A stretch of 64,000 bases of DNA from Ustilago trichophora (taxonomy: Eukaryota > Basidiomycota > Ustilaginomycetes > Ustilaginales > Ustilaginaceae): NCBI GenBank assembly GCA_900323505.1, contig OOIN01000034.1, forward strand, positions 248,001-312,000, written 5' to 3'. The notes beneath the pieces are model-generated. The model ran no database searches and was not told the DNA's origin. It saw nothing but the letters and a program-made list of their open reading frames with translations. The position numbers were made by a program, and so were the translations under genes. This document shows, in pieces, positions 37,568 to 48,012 of the stretch (positions are counted from its first letter, which is position 1; each line of letters opens with the position of its first letter).

Positions 37568-39241
37568 TTAGAGGTAAGCAGCTTGACCTCTTCTTGCCAA
37601 TTCTACAACCTTCCAACCGCCAGTGATCTCGTTATCCAACTCGTCCTCTACTCTGGTCAAAACCATCGCATATCTACACAAATCAGGTCGATGATCATTC
37701 CCAGCTTTAACCTCTCCAGTCTTTGCATCTTTAAAGAACATCAATTCTTGACTTGTAAAGCTTACCACCAAAACCGGAACATTATTATCCAAAATCTTAG
37801 CCTGAAGAATCTCAACCTGTTTAAGATCCAACAACCTCCCCTCCGGAATAAACCCTTTTGAAACATAAGGATCAATAGTAGCCATCAAAAGGTTAAAAGT
37901 TGCTTCACCACACCATTGACGAAGCAGATGACGTGCAGCGGTGTGATAAGAATCGATAATTTCGGGAACGATATATTCACGAAGATCGCGTTGAAATGAT
38001 TCGAGGGTAAAAGTAGGATCCAAAGTTTTCAGAGCTCTTGTAACTCTTACGAAATCATTCTCGTTAAATAAGGAACCAAACCAATCCGTCACCGATCGAA
38101 CACGTTCAACCAGAGGATTCTCCGATTCGTGATACGCTTCCGAAAGATCCGAAAGTCGACGGAATAGAGGATTGGACGATTTGAAATTCGACCAGGCTGC
38201 ACGATAGGCTGGTTCGGGTGCAAGGACGAGCGATGTGGCGGTGGTGTTTTCGACGATTGTGCGGGTGCGAGCTGCGTATCCGGCTGGTTTCTTGGGTGGA
38301 GTGGGTGGAGTGGAAGTGGTGGATTCAGAGGTGGTAGAGGAGGAGGAAGAAGAAGAAGAAGAAGAAGAAGAAGAAGAAGATTCTTCAGCAGGCTTGGACT
38401 CTGTCTCTACACCTTCAGGTTTGGCCTCCTCTGCGCCACCAGCTTTTGCATTAGCTTGCTTTGCCGCCTCCTCCTCGGCAGCCGCAGCCTCAGCTGCAGC
38501 CGCAGCAGCCTCTTCCTCCTCCTTGACGGCATAACTTTGCATCACTGCCTCTGCGGCCTCCTTACTATCCACATCTTTACTCGGCATAGGCCTTCCAATT
38601 TTCCTCAACCTTGCCTCTCTCTTGATCCTCCTCACCTCTGCAACATCTTTATCCTTATCGACATAGATCCTCAACGCACTTCCTCCATCATCAAACGCTT
38701 CGGTCAAAGTCTCGCTCAACTGCTTGTAAGCTTCCGTGTTTCGAATTGGAGCGGTACTGTCCTCCAATCCCCTGGCAAGTCTGCTTGAAATAGCACCCAA
38801 TCCTTTGATGAGTTCAGACTCTTCCATCTGCTTCAAAGTAGCGCCGACGGCATCACCGACTTGACCACCCGATTTGCGCAGTGCATCGGCGGCAGCTTGC
38901 AGTTTGGGATTCTCCTTGATCGAGGTGATGATACGAGCGCGTTCGTAGGCGTCTCGCATCTTTTTCATGGTTTCGCTGTCTTGCATTTTGCCGACATCTC
39001 CAGAAAGTTGACGCATGTTTTCTTGCAGTTCCTGATTCTTGCGCAACTCGGCTTTAAGCGTCTCGACAAAGACGGCAAAGGGAGAACGAGGAGAGTCGTA
39101 GCGACGGTGGGAGGTTGAAAATGTGCGCAGCGCGGGGCTGTTGAAGGTGACAAGAGCTGTGGCGGTGCGACGAGGGGTGATGATGGCGGATGAGGCCCGA
39201 GAGGCGAGGTAGATCCTCAGTGTAGGAGTTGGGCGAACCAT
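37568..39241 (-). CDS. TIM44: mitochondrial import motor subunit Tim44
   Basis: A single exon of 557 residues. Residues 1-48 are an Arg/Ser/Thr presequence ending near RTFSTSHRRY. The Tim44 N-terminal part follows (FAVFVETLKAELRKNQELQE, a coiled coil to about 100). A low-complexity Ala/Glu/Lys then poly-Ser linker spans about 235-310. The C-terminal Tim44 domain (about 345-555) has SNPLFRRLSDLSEAYHESEN, the TFTLESFQRDLREYIVPEII block, LLRQWCGEATFNLLMATIDP and the end ITGGWKVVELARRG. Tim44 is a peripheral matrix-side membrane protein that tethers mtHsp70 to TIM23. The linker is longer than in yeast and includes a trinucleotide repeat. Confidence 0.93.
   Translation of the reverse strand: MVRPTPTLRIYLASRASSAIITPRRTATALVTFNSPALRTFSTSHRRYDSPRSPFAVFVETLKAELRKNQELQENMRQLSGDVGKMQDSETMKKMRDAYERARIITSIKENPKLQAAADALRKSGGQVGDAVGATLKQMEESELIKGLGAISSRLARGLEDSTAPIRNTEAYKQLSETLTEAFDDGGSALRIYVDKDKDVAEVRRIKREARLRKIGRPMPSKDVDSKEAAEAVMQSYAVKEEEEAAAAAAEAAAAEEEAAKQANAKAGGAEEAKPEGVETESKPAEESSSSSSSSSSSSSSSTTSESTTSTPPTPPKKPAGYAARTRTIVENTTATSLVLAPEPAYRAAWSNFKSSNPLFRRLSDLSEAYHESENPLVERVRSVTDWFGSLFNENDFVRVTRALKTLDPTFTLESFQRDLREYIVPEIIDSYHTAARHLLRQWCGEATFNLLMATIDPYVSKGFIPEGRLLDLKQVEILQAKILDNNVPVLVVSFTSQELMFFKDAKTGEVKAGNDHRPDLCRYAMVLTRVEDELDNEITGGWKVVELARRGQAAYL
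38346..38380. repeat. (GAA)n coding microsatellite in TIM44
   Basis: About 11 GAA units on the plus strand, read as TCT on the coding strand, give a poly-Ser run in the linker between the two Tim44 domains. Confidence 0.85.
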
Positions 39242-39916
39242 CTTCTTTCGTTTTTTTGGTTGCTGTAAAGCGACTTGAAGACGTGGAGTAAGTTATGTGT
39301 TGTGACCCTAGTTGAAGTCTGTATGTCGGGATGAGGGTCGAGTTTTGGTTGGTGGTGGGAAGAAAGGGTTTTGGGAGGCTATTCGAAATCGAGTCAACTC
39401 GAAAAAAGGGTAACTGCCACTCAATGTCCGAGTCAAATCGGGTTGAAAGGGTGTGGAGGAAAAGCAGGAGGACTATCGGAACGTGCTTTTCTAAACAGCT
39501 GAGCGGTGAAATTGTCGGATCCAACGGCGTTGCTCAGCGCTTTCTATCAGAATTCCAACTTTTTTCTTCTTCTTCTTCTTTCCTGCTTTCCTTTTCTTCT
39601 GGCCAGTTCTTCTCAGTGTGCCCTTTCCGGGCAGGGCCGATCACGAGCTCGAAATTTCGACTCTTTCGGGCAAAATTTGCCCGCCCGTGCTGAAAGTGTG
39701 CTTTGTGTACGATCTCACACTTACAAGCACCGCCAAAAATGGTCCGTCACATCATCTCTTTTAAGAGGGACCGATCAACCACACAGCCCAAAGGTGCCTA
39801 TTCCGACAGCAACAAGGATCGCGTGATATGTGTGAGGTTGGGGTCGTAAGTATGTATTACAAGGTCAACGGGGCTCTGGATCACATTACAAATGGACAAA
39901 GTCAACGTAGTGGAGC
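39242..39916. other. spacer between TIM44 promoter and mL59 3' end
   Basis: 675 bp. A CTT-rich tract (39555-39600) is the only simple repeat noticed. Short frames are not protein-like. Confidence 0.5.
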
Positions 39917-40701
39917 TTAGAAAGGAAGGCCGGGCTTGAGCTTGTTTCTTGCCTCGTTTTGTGTCTGTGGGTCATCCAGCGCAATCAAGAATTCAAAGTC
40001 AGTACTTTATGCTAGTTCTGCCATCCTCATCAGACTTGGTGGTGTAAATGTCAACTTACCGAATGCCAATCGCTCACAGTCTGCTCCATGCCACCCAATT
40101 TAGTCTTTACATCCCCTTCCCTCTTCGCCTTACCCTTGTCGACCCTGCTACCCTTGAATACTTTTGCCCTACCCGCATAAGGGCCCACATCCTTGACCTG
40201 AAGCCTTGCCGCGTTGAGCGCTGCTGCTTTCTCTTCGCTGCTGATCCTCTGGGTAGGCTTGATTGTACGTTGGCCCAATTTCTCGGGTCGCGTTCCCTTT
40301 GTTGGTTCAACGGAAGGATCCTTGGGGATGTACTGGTACTCAGAGGCGGACTGTTCGAAAGCATGCGATTTTTGCAAGCGGTGAAGACGCTGTGTCATGC
40401 GGGTGGTTTTCGGGCCATCGGGAAGGAGGGCAAGTTGCCCAGTTAGGGCAGCTTCACGGACGAGCTTGGCTTGACGGCGAAGCGAGTATTTCGGAGGATG
40501 CCAGCATCCGGTGGTTTCAGATTTGGTCGGTTCAAATAACGAAGCTGCCGCCGTTGTTTGGGATGAGGAAGAGGCCGACGAGGAGGAAGAGGTGGTGGTA
40601 AGGGAGGCAGTGTTGGACACCATAAATCGGTCCAGGACTGTTCCGTAGGCCGAGAGGTGTTTGTTGGCCCCTCGAAGGGCGACTGTCGTTCGGAATGCCA
40701 T
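39917..40701 (-). CDS. mitochondrial large-subunit ribosomal protein mL59 (MRPL25 family)
   Basis: Two exons: 40060-40701 and 39917-39964, with a 95-bp GTAAGT...CAG intron. The product is 229 residues from ATG 40701 (MAFRTTVALRGANKHLSAYG). The diagnostic core is at about 70-100: HPPKYSLRRQAKLVREAALT followed by LALLPDGPKTTRM, the mL59 signature. The basic C-terminus includes VFKGSRVDKGKAKREGDV and, after the intron, ends ARNKLKPGLPF. This fungal-specific protein lies in the large subunit of the mitochondrial ribosome. Without the second exon the protein would end two residues after the donor; the spliced tail with its PGLPF end is more convincing. It is transcribed divergently from QNG1. Confidence 0.8.
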
Positions 40702-41164
40702 TACTGCAATGAGCAGATGTAGAAGTGCGGACCGGAAAAAGTATCGATGATGGTGAGGAAGACGACAAGGTGTGCGATGCAGTTGCTGCCAAAGTCCGAA
40801 ATTGCAAAAGGAAGGGTGAAGCAAGGCTTTACTCGGTCTTCTTATCGCACGAAAAAGAGTCAAAATAAACTGAAGGTCTAACAAAAGAAGGGAAAATAAA
40901 TGGCCGAGTCCAACACCGCGCGGCCCACTTTCTCCACACTTTACTCTTTCGACTTCTTCTCGCCCACGCTGAACCCTTCCTCACCAACACTTCCTCTTTT
41001 GCTCAGAGCTGGTCTTCTGACTCGACGTCGACTCAGCACTCTTGCGAGCTCTACCATCACTGCTTTATACATACAGCACGGAACAACCTCATAGAGCCTC
41101 ACCTACATCAAACACTTCCATCAAACACTTTGCCCCCGCTCCGGACTTTGACTATCGTGTAACA
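40702..41164. other. divergent promoter region mL59 / QNG1
   Basis: 463 bp shared upstream region. The QNG1 frame is open from 41042, but the codons before 41165 are not conserved in type. No other feature was seen. Confidence 0.5.
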
Positions 41165-42406
41165 ATGTCGAGCGCAACTATCTCCAACAACCCTCTTCCC
41201 GCAACCGAAGAGTACATCAAGGCAACCCGTGAATCATGCCTTTCACTTTCCAAAAGCCTTGGTCTCACCCCGAATCTCCCTTCCATCGATGCCTTCCTGC
41301 GCAACCTCGACCAGACCACTTTTGAAAAACTTAAAACCCAACACGGCCTCACCTTCCCTCTCCGCTTCCCCACCCCAACAGCAGAAATCAATTTCCTCTC
41401 CATTCTCGCCCTCCTCAATGCATTCTCTGGCTATCGTACAGCTTTCCACAAAGCAACAGGAATGGGAGCCTATCAAAATGTGTTGCGGCTCATGATTGGG
41501 TTGTACATTTCCGGGTCCGATGCTGGCGAGGATCGGCTGGTTGGCTCATCGGCACTAACGGCGAAAGGGATGGCCGGGTTGACCGAGGCTAAAGTGGTAG
41601 AGTTGTTGGGGGTGAGTATTCACGAGGAGAAGGAGCATGATAAGCTACCGGGTGTAACGGTGGGAGTCAGAGGTGGAGAGATGTTTGATTGTGTTCAATT
41701 GATTTTGAGCACGATCAACAATGTTGGCAAGGCCTTGTTGGAGAAGAATGTGCCTAGTCTGGGAGCATATGTGGTTCAACTTTTGGAAGAAACTAAAGCG
41801 AAGCAGCTCAATGATGAGGAAGCGACAGACTACCTCGTCAAACGAATCGCAGAGACATTCCCCGAATTTCGAGACACCCACACCCTATCCTCCGAACAAG
41901 GAGACGTATACCTCTTCAAGAGAATCTTCTTCCTTCTCCACTCGCTACACCTTCGCTTTGGCAACAGAGAAGAATTCGCAGTACCTAACACCTACAAGAC
42001 TCTTCCCATGTTTGTCGACAACGTCCTCCCCACCTTGTGCGTATGGTACAACTTTCTCACCATCCCTACTTCCCCCCATCAAGGCATGGAGACCTTGCTC
42101 AACTGGGTGAAGCGGGCGCACTGCAGCTTAGATCTGCCAAGGTCAAAGTTAAACTCTCTGGAAAACAACATTGCCGGACCCAAACTCAACGCTGATGAGA
42201 CTTATGCGATTAGAGCGGCAACGTTGAATGTAGGTCGGGTGGTGGTGGAGAGAGCTAAGCAGCTGGCTAAGGAGAAAGATAAGAGTTTGGAATGGTTGGA
42301 TGAGTTGAACGAGGTCGATCTGGATGGGTATCTTTGGGCGGTAGCAAAGGATGATGATGAATTGAGAAAGGTTCCCAGGTTGGTTTTTGGTTCGATTCAT
42401 TTTTGA
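41165..42406 (+). CDS. QNG1: queuosine salvage protein (queuosine 5'-phosphate N-glycosylase/hydrolase, DUF2419)
   Basis: A single exon of 413 residues from ATG 41165 (MSSATISNNPLPATEEYIKA). The sequence runs the full length of the DUF2419 family: LDQTTFEKLKTQHGLTFPLR, FLSILALLNAFSGYRTAFHK, KGMAGLTEAKVVELLGVSIH, DYLVKRIAETFPEFRDTHTL and the C-terminal DNVLPTLCVWYNFLTIPT, then AIRAATLNVGRVVVERAKQL. Family members release queuine from queuosine or its 5'-phosphate so that tRNA can be modified; fungi lack de novo synthesis. The domain is complete. The upstream frame (41042-41164) is taken as leader. Confidence 0.88.
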   Translation: MSSATISNNPLPATEEYIKATRESCLSLSKSLGLTPNLPSIDAFLRNLDQTTFEKLKTQHGLTFPLRFPTPTAEINFLSILALLNAFSGYRTAFHKATGMGAYQNVLRLMIGLYISGSDAGEDRLVGSSALTAKGMAGLTEAKVVELLGVSIHEEKEHDKLPGVTVGVRGGEMFDCVQLILSTINNVGKALLEKNVPSLGAYVVQLLEETKAKQLNDEEATDYLVKRIAETFPEFRDTHTLSSEQGDVYLFKRIFFLLHSLHLRFGNREEFAVPNTYKTLPMFVDNVLPTLCVWYNFLTIPTSPHQGMETLLNWVKRAHCSLDLPRSKLNSLENNIAGPKLNADETYAIRAATLNVGRVVVERAKQLAKEKDKSLEWLDELNEVDLDGYLWAVAKDDDELRKVPRLVFGSIHF

Positions 42407-42744
42407 TTTTTTCTTTGGTTCATCAAGCTCGATCTTGCGTTAGACATTTACAGTACTGCATTGTACAGTATGGTGGTAAGTTTCAAGGGAGAGCACAATA
42501 TTACATGTCAAAAGATAAACGTTATGTTGATCGAGAGTCGAAGTTGACATTGTTTGGAATTAGCAATCATATACAGTACAGTGCATGTAGTACAGGATGT
42601 GGGATGCAAAGGAAGAAATCTATGTGTAAGAAATTGGATCTGATGCTGAAATTGAAATTTGTATGATTCTTATGGGTAAAAAATGGCTCGCAAGGACGCA
42701 AAAAGTTGGAAAGCAAAGCCAAACCTTGGTTTTATTATTTCCAA
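42407..42744. other. convergent spacer QNG1 / Zn2Cys6 factor
   Basis: 338 bp, AT-rich, with several TACAGTAC/GTACAGTA motifs (42450-42470 and 42571-42590). It holds two 3' UTRs and no coding sequence. Confidence 0.55.
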
Positions 42745-45734
42745 CTACTGCTGTTGCTGCTGCTGATCGGTGCTCAAAACCAGACCTAATTGGTGTACTT
42801 GAGCGATCCAATCCGAAGCTACACCTTCTCCTGCTGCTCTTTGACCTACTAACTCTTGGTCTTGAGCGGCGAAAGAGGAGGACGAGTAGAATTGTCGTAA
42901 TGCGAATGGTTGTGCGGGAGACAAGAGATGATTTTGATTTTGGTGTTGCAAGGAGGAGAATGTGGTTGGAACACCAAAGTGAGGTGCTGCTGCGAAAAGT
43001 TGGGGTTGAGGTTGGGTTGTGAAAGAAAGGGAGAGGGTGCCTGGGGGTAGTTCTGTTTCTGCTGGGGAGGAGGAGGATGTGGATGTTGATACTGGATGTT
43101 GGTATTGGTGTTGGTATTGAGGGAATGATGTTGTTGGCGGGACTGCGGTGGTAGTAGTAGCGATAGATGTACGTGGAGAGACCGAAAGGGAGTCTCCGAA
43201 CATTGTCGTCGACGCCTTCGCCTTGTTCGACGATCCTCCTCCCCCTCCCATCGTCGCCAGTCCATCTTGTTCTCCTCTTGCTCCTCCTCCTCCTCCTCTA
43301 CTACTACTACTACTACTTGTACTCTTCCTACTCCGAGCCCCACCAGTCGTATTAGCAGAGCTAGTGCGTCGACTACTCGAAGTTGCATCAGCTGATCGTT
43401 TGATTCCTCCATGATTGCCTCTAGCAATATTACTGCCGGTATTGCTATTGCTATTGCTATCTGCCGGACTTTTCTGTCTTGATCTCGGATGCAGTAATGG
43501 AATAACACTTTCGTCAATCGTCAAGCTCTTCAAACTGGCCAATTCCGGTTGACTTTGTACAAACGCATCAAAGCTCGTCTGCACTGCACTTCTCAACTGC
43601 TTGATCAACTTGCCACATCCTTCCGCAAACTTGAGCAGACTTGGCAAACAAGCCTGACTATCCCTTGTCGAACTTTCCAGATCCTGAATGCACTCGTCGA
43701 TGGTTCGGGTAAAATGCATCACCGTTGGCCAGCATAATGGTTCGTTGGATAGGCCGGGGACACCTGAACCTTTGCTTCTTATCAAAAGCAGGGCGGCAGT
43801 GGCGAGCGTCATGCACGGTTCGGTGTAGTATTGGAACCACCAGGCGGAAGCCATATGGTCCGAAAAGCGGTTTTGCATCTTGCGTAGATCGCGGACGTTA
43901 ATGATGGATCGTAGGGCACTGTCGGTGGCGATGTGACGAGAGGTGGCGAGCTCGCCGTTGGTGATGCGGCCGTTGGGGAAGAAAAATTGGCGATGGAGAG
44001 AGCCGCGTTGCCATGCAGTCGTGAGGGCTAGCCAGCAACGGCGGCGTGCGCGGAAGGGATCGAGAGCGTCGAGGGTCAAATCGGGCGAGTCGTAGTTATA
44101 TGATGGATGGATTTGGGATAAGGTCGAAAGGATTCTGCTATCTGTCTCCATCGCTTTGCGGTGTAAAGGTGGGCCGTAACAGAGGGTGGAGGAGACGAGT
44201 TGAGCAATCCTGCCTCCTTCTACTTCGAGTTTCGCCAAGCAGGCATCGGGTGGTGCACCCGTGGCAGACCATGGAGCGGCATCGCTCGGTTGATCGACGC
44301 TGAATTGCGACTCGACGATCAAGGGTTTGGTATTGGCGCCGACGGCGAATGCGTGGTCGTAACCATAGACTAGCCAGGCGAGGCGTCGACGATGGTCGAG
44401 TTCAATTTGGGAAAGGGAGGTGTTACTTGCAGGATCTTCAAAGAGGTTGCATCCTTTAGCGGCACGAATTGTGACGTTCCAGCGAGGAAACTCGTTGGAA
44501 CCTGTTCCGTGGAGGCCTTGATTAGACCACAGAGAGAAGGCGGACAGGTTGGCTTGGACAAGCTCGATAGACATCTCGTCGAGACGGACGCATTCTTCGA
44601 TGAGTGCTGGAACATGATAGGTGAGCAGGAGCAAGGCTTTAACTCGTGGATTGGCGTCGGATTCGATCTTGACCGGTCCAGCTGCGGAATTCCCAGGACG
44701 AGAGATGGGTAGCGTTTCCAAGATGGTCTCGGGTGCCATTGTCTCCACTGTCTCTCCCAACACACTAGCCAACAATGCCAGGCGCGACAGGTCACCCGGT
44801 TGCAAAGAGATGCCCGAAATAGAGTCTCTGCGACCATCGTAGGCCTGAGCAGGGAGAATGACTCTCCCCCAAAGATCCTTCATCTGAACCTCCAACAGAT
44901 CCTGAGCCGTGATGAGGAACTTCCAATCAACATGCCACAGATAGTGCCTCAACAAAGCCTGCAACTGCGACCAATCCGGCACAATGGCGCAAAATTCTAC
45001 AATCTTTGTCAAACAGCCCTTCTCTAGATAGCGAGACACTGCGGAACGAGAGGGAGCTGGAGATCGCATACCAGTGGTGATGGTGGAAGGAGAAGAAGAG
45101 TCGGGCGACGCATGACTACTAGCAGCCTGAGCATCTTCTTGAACTTGCAAGTCTTTGAGCATGAGATTGATGAACGTCATCATGGGATGTTCGGGAGGTT
45201 GATGCTGCGGATTGGAAGGCTGTTGGGGGTCTGGATCGTCAGCATGATCGGAGGTGTCGTTTTGAGAAGAGGCTTCAAGGATGGCATTGATCTCGGCGAG
45301 GGATCTTCTGGCTTGTTTCTTTTGCAGAGCTGTCGACATGTGACGATTTGGGAAGAAGAAGAAGAAGAAGAACAAGAACAAGACAGTCAGTATGAACAGC
45401 TTAATCGGGACGATCAGGAGGCCGAGGCCACTCACTCTCAGGATCAAGTTCGCTGGTGTTAAAAGTCTTGCACAAATGTTCAGTGCCTCTACGCACACAA
45501 GTCGAACAAGGTCTTTGGCGATCGCACTGTTCACATAAGCACAGAAAGAGAAAGGCGCGAAGGAAAGCAATGTTAGAGAACCTACAGCTTCTCGTAGGGT
45601 TTGGGGATGAAGGACGATGCTCGAAAGACGACAACTCAAAAACCTACCTTGACTTTACGAAGATAACATTCTAGACAGACGGTTGGTTGTCCGAGCTTAC
45701 GTCTACTACTTCCGACGGAAGAGATCGGCGGCAT
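42745..45734 (-). CDS. Zn2Cys6 fungal transcription factor
   Basis: Three exons: 45648-45734, 45436-45526 and 42745-45329, with introns of 121 and 106 bp (GTAGGT...CAG and GTGAGT...CAG), all in phase. The product is 920 residues. The DNA-binding cluster spans the first intron: Cys20, 23, 30, 36, 39 and 48, spaced C-x2-C-x6-C-x5-C-x2-C-x8-C (CLECYLRKVK then CDRQRPCSTCVRRGTEHLC). The middle region (about 200-620) is a fungal-specific regulatory domain with RRRLAWLVYGYDHAFAVG and FRARRRCWLALTTAWQRGSL. The C-terminal 250 residues are Ser/Thr/Gln/Pro-rich with a terminal poly-Gln. Target genes are unknown. Starting at the ATG at 45639 instead would lose the zinc cluster. Confidence 0.85.
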
Positions 45735-46808
45735 GGTGTATATTTTTTTGTATGCTCTCTCGAAGAGTTGTATGATTCTCGAGAAGCTGAGGCTAAGCCA
45801 GAAGGAAGCGGTTACCCATTCAGCATCGAATCGGTATGGTAGCAACTTTGGTTGAGAGTGAAAAGGAGTGGCTTGTCAAGGCCGTCGTTGACCAAAAGTC
45901 GCAGGAGACAAAGGTTGCACCGCGCCCCTGCTTAAGCGTAGCCTCACTCTGGCGTGGCTAAAAAACTGTGGCGCAGAATACTACCACAACAGCAGCAGCT
46001 GGCAAACGAAGCTTATCGATCCGCCAACCTTTTCGCAGCTTGATTTGGCGTGGTCGAGTCGAGATGGAAACCAATCAGACGCCGCGTGTCTGGAATGTAA
46101 ACGACTCTATCGACGCTGCACTGTGGTCATGCAAGAAGATGAGATGAAGTGTTGATGAAAAGGCGCGCGGGAATACGGGCCGAGTGTTTGGAACTTTGTT
46201 CAAGTTGTTCAAGTCTGGTGACCCTTGGGAGAATGCGCACGTTGCTCGATGTAGCGTGGGAAAGCGTTCTCTGGGAGGCTATGCAAATTTCTGTCCAAGA
46301 TGTTGGCATCGAACTTCGAGGCGGCACAGTTGTTGTTTTGGAGTCTGACTGCCGCTGCCTGGAGAGCAGTGGGGTATGCTAGCGATGATCACGCGGTCGA
46401 TATGCGTATTGAGGGTCAAGAGTACGACGATGATGATGGTGGTGATAACGGTGCACAAAGACCTTCCTGATGTGTGTGTGTGTGAGTGTGTGTGAGTGTG
46501 TGTGGGTGTGTCTATGATGGTGGAAAGAAGGGTTTGACGATTTCGCATGAACGTACAAACAACGCATCCCTCTCCATCTCAAAAAGTAGCCGATCCAAAA
46601 CCAAAACGGTCGCAAGGTGGCACCCAGAAAGCAGTCCGCAGATCCGCACGCCTTGATGCGGCAAGAGCGGAGACGGAGAGAGGCGGTGTGGAGTGCAGAG
46701 TACGGCAAAGCATTCAAGCCAGGATCAGTCGAGGAAGCGAGCGGAAATTGAGGTTCATTTGTTTGCTTTGTCACTCTGTCATCGGCAGGAGGTCTTGAAG
46801 CCTCCAGG
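45735..46808. other. spacer between the Zn2Cys6 gene and the retrotransposon
   Basis: 1.07 kb. A (GT)n-rich run with GTGAGTGTG variants lies at 46471-46510. Short frames on both strands have no family resemblance. The retrotransposon inserted at its right end. Confidence 0.5.
46471..46510. repeat. (GT)n-type microsatellite
   Basis: GT units interrupted by GA and GG (TGTGTGAGTGTG pattern) in the intergenic region upstream of the retrotransposon. Confidence 0.8.
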
Positions 46809-46896
46809 TGTATTTAGTCCAATTTCTAAGCGCGCGTTCCTTGCAATCAAACCACATTCCCCTTGGCCTCTAACTCGAACGCGTAATCGCACAACA
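46809..46896 (+). repeat. 5' LTR (88 bp)
   Basis: Begins TGTATTTAGTCC and ends CGCACAACA. It is identical, base for base, to 52518-52605. The last four bases before it (CAGG) match the four after the 3' LTR. Confidence 0.95.
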
Positions 46897-46898
46897 CT

Positions 46899-46905
46899 TG
46901 GTAGC
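46899..46905 (+). promoter_or_regulatory. putative primer-binding site
   Basis: TGGTAGC lies 2 bp after the 5' LTR. It matches the first seven bases of the initiator-Met tRNA primer site used by Ty1/Ty3-type elements (TGG is the complement of CCA). The match stops after 7 nt, so the primer tRNA is tentative. Confidence 0.55.
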
Positions 46906-46950
46906 TTCTGCAATCTCGATCACTCCTCAAAAGTATCAACACTCAACAAG

Positions 46951-48012
46951 ATGTCATTCAATCAATCTAGTCAGGATATGATGAACACGATGCCAGTTGA
47001 TGGCAGTGGTAACAATGGAGTAAGTGGTTCGATGCACAATCCCCAGTTGGGTGGTGCATCGAGGGATATGTCAACTACAAGCGAGGTCGAAGACCTTCGA
47101 AGGTTGGTTCACAGCATGATGCTGGAGATAAGCACCCTTCGAGCCTCTGCTCAACCCACTCAAGCTGGAGCCAGGCTGGTGAGTACCAGACCTGCGCTGT
47201 TCGATGGCACCGTAGAGGACAATGCGGTTCGAATGTGGATCATGCAGGTTCGAGACTGTATCAGTCTCCTTGAACTGCAGGGATGCCTCTCGAGCGAGAC
47301 CGAGAAAATCCTCTATGCAGCCAACAGCTTGACTGGCTCAGCCAAGGAAGCTTGGGCTATCGAAAGGACAAAGCTCGAAAGGACTTTCAACAATGCTGCA
47401 AGCCCTGAACTTCAAAGGAACCTTTACCAGCAACTTACCCTTGAAGGGTTCCTCGAATGGATCAAGACGGAGTTCGAAGACATCAATGCAAAGCGAAAGC
47501 GCCAGAAGGACTATGACAACTGTGTCCAAGGCAAGAGATCAGTTGGAGAATATCTCATCGAGTTCTCTAAGTTTGCTGAACGTATCGAACCTCCCATTCC
47601 AGAAGATCTAAGGACCGAGAAGTTCAGGAGCGGCCTCAATCGAGAAGTCTTGAACAGACTCAGCCTTGTTCCTGATGAACCTCAGACACTTAGAGGTCTA
47701 GCTCGATTTGCAGACAAGATCTATAGCAGGTATCTAGAGGATCAAGCTATGGAACGAGCTTCGAAGCCAATGCAAGACAGGCCAAAGTCTTCGAAGAAGG
47801 GATCTTACCAAAACCAAGGGAACTCAAACCAAGGTCAATCTAATCAAAGGATGGAATTCCTCAAGAAATGTCGAAGGGAGAACAGATGTTTCAAATGTGG
47901 GCAGACTGGACATCGATCCTCTTCCTGCATAGTAACTGTACCCAACGAACGTCGATTGACTTTGATCGAAGAGTCAACCCAATCCCAGGGAAATGGTCAA
48001 GATCGAAGCTAA
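46951..48012 (+). CDS. gag: Gag capsid/nucleocapsid protein of the retrotransposon
   Basis: 353 residues from ATG 46951 to TAA 48010-48012. The middle part is a retrotransposon Gag (UBN2-type) helical domain with WIMQVRDCISLL, AKEAWAIERTKLERTFNN and EGFLEWIKTEFEDINAKRKR. The C-terminus is basic and carries one CCHC zinc knuckle, CFKCGQTGHRSSSC (about 313-326), which binds RNA. An upstream in-frame ATG at 46693 lies before the LTR and cannot belong to the element's mRNA. The end of gag overlaps the -1 frame that becomes pol, with a slippery heptamer 16 nt before the stop codon. Confidence 0.93.
   Translation: MSFNQSSQDMMNTMPVDGSGNNGVSGSMHNPQLGGASRDMSTTSEVEDLRRLVHSMMLEISTLRASAQPTQAGARLVSTRPALFDGTVEDNAVRMWIMQVRDCISLLELQGCLSSETEKILYAANSLTGSAKEAWAIERTKLERTFNNAASPELQRNLYQQLTLEGFLEWIKTEFEDINAKRKRQKDYDNCVQGKRSVGEYLIEFSKFAERIEPPIPEDLRTEKFRSGLNREVLNRLSLVPDEPQTLRGLARFADKIYSRYLEDQAMERASKPMQDRPKSSKKGSYQNQGNSNQGQSNQRMEFLKKCRRENRCFKCGQTGHRSSSCIVTVPNERRLTLIEESTQSQGNGQDRS
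47988..47994 (+). promoter_or_regulatory. -1 frameshift slippery heptamer (GGGAAAT)
   Basis: In the gag frame the bases read G GGA AAT, a perfect X XXY YYZ heptamer. It lies just upstream of the gag stop (TAA 48010). Slipping back one base continues as TGG TCA AGA in the frame that encodes protease. This placement is what Gag-Pol fusion requires. Confidence 0.75.

Noticed and set aside
42849..43517. 222-codon minus-strand ORF overlapping the Zn2Cys6 gene
   Set aside because: Alternate frame through the Ser/Gln/Pro-rich C-terminal region; composition is repeat-driven.
46693..46950. Upstream extension of gag to ATG 46693
   Set aside because: That ATG lies before the 5' LTR in host flanking DNA and cannot be part of the element's own transcript; the gag start at 46951 follows the primer site.
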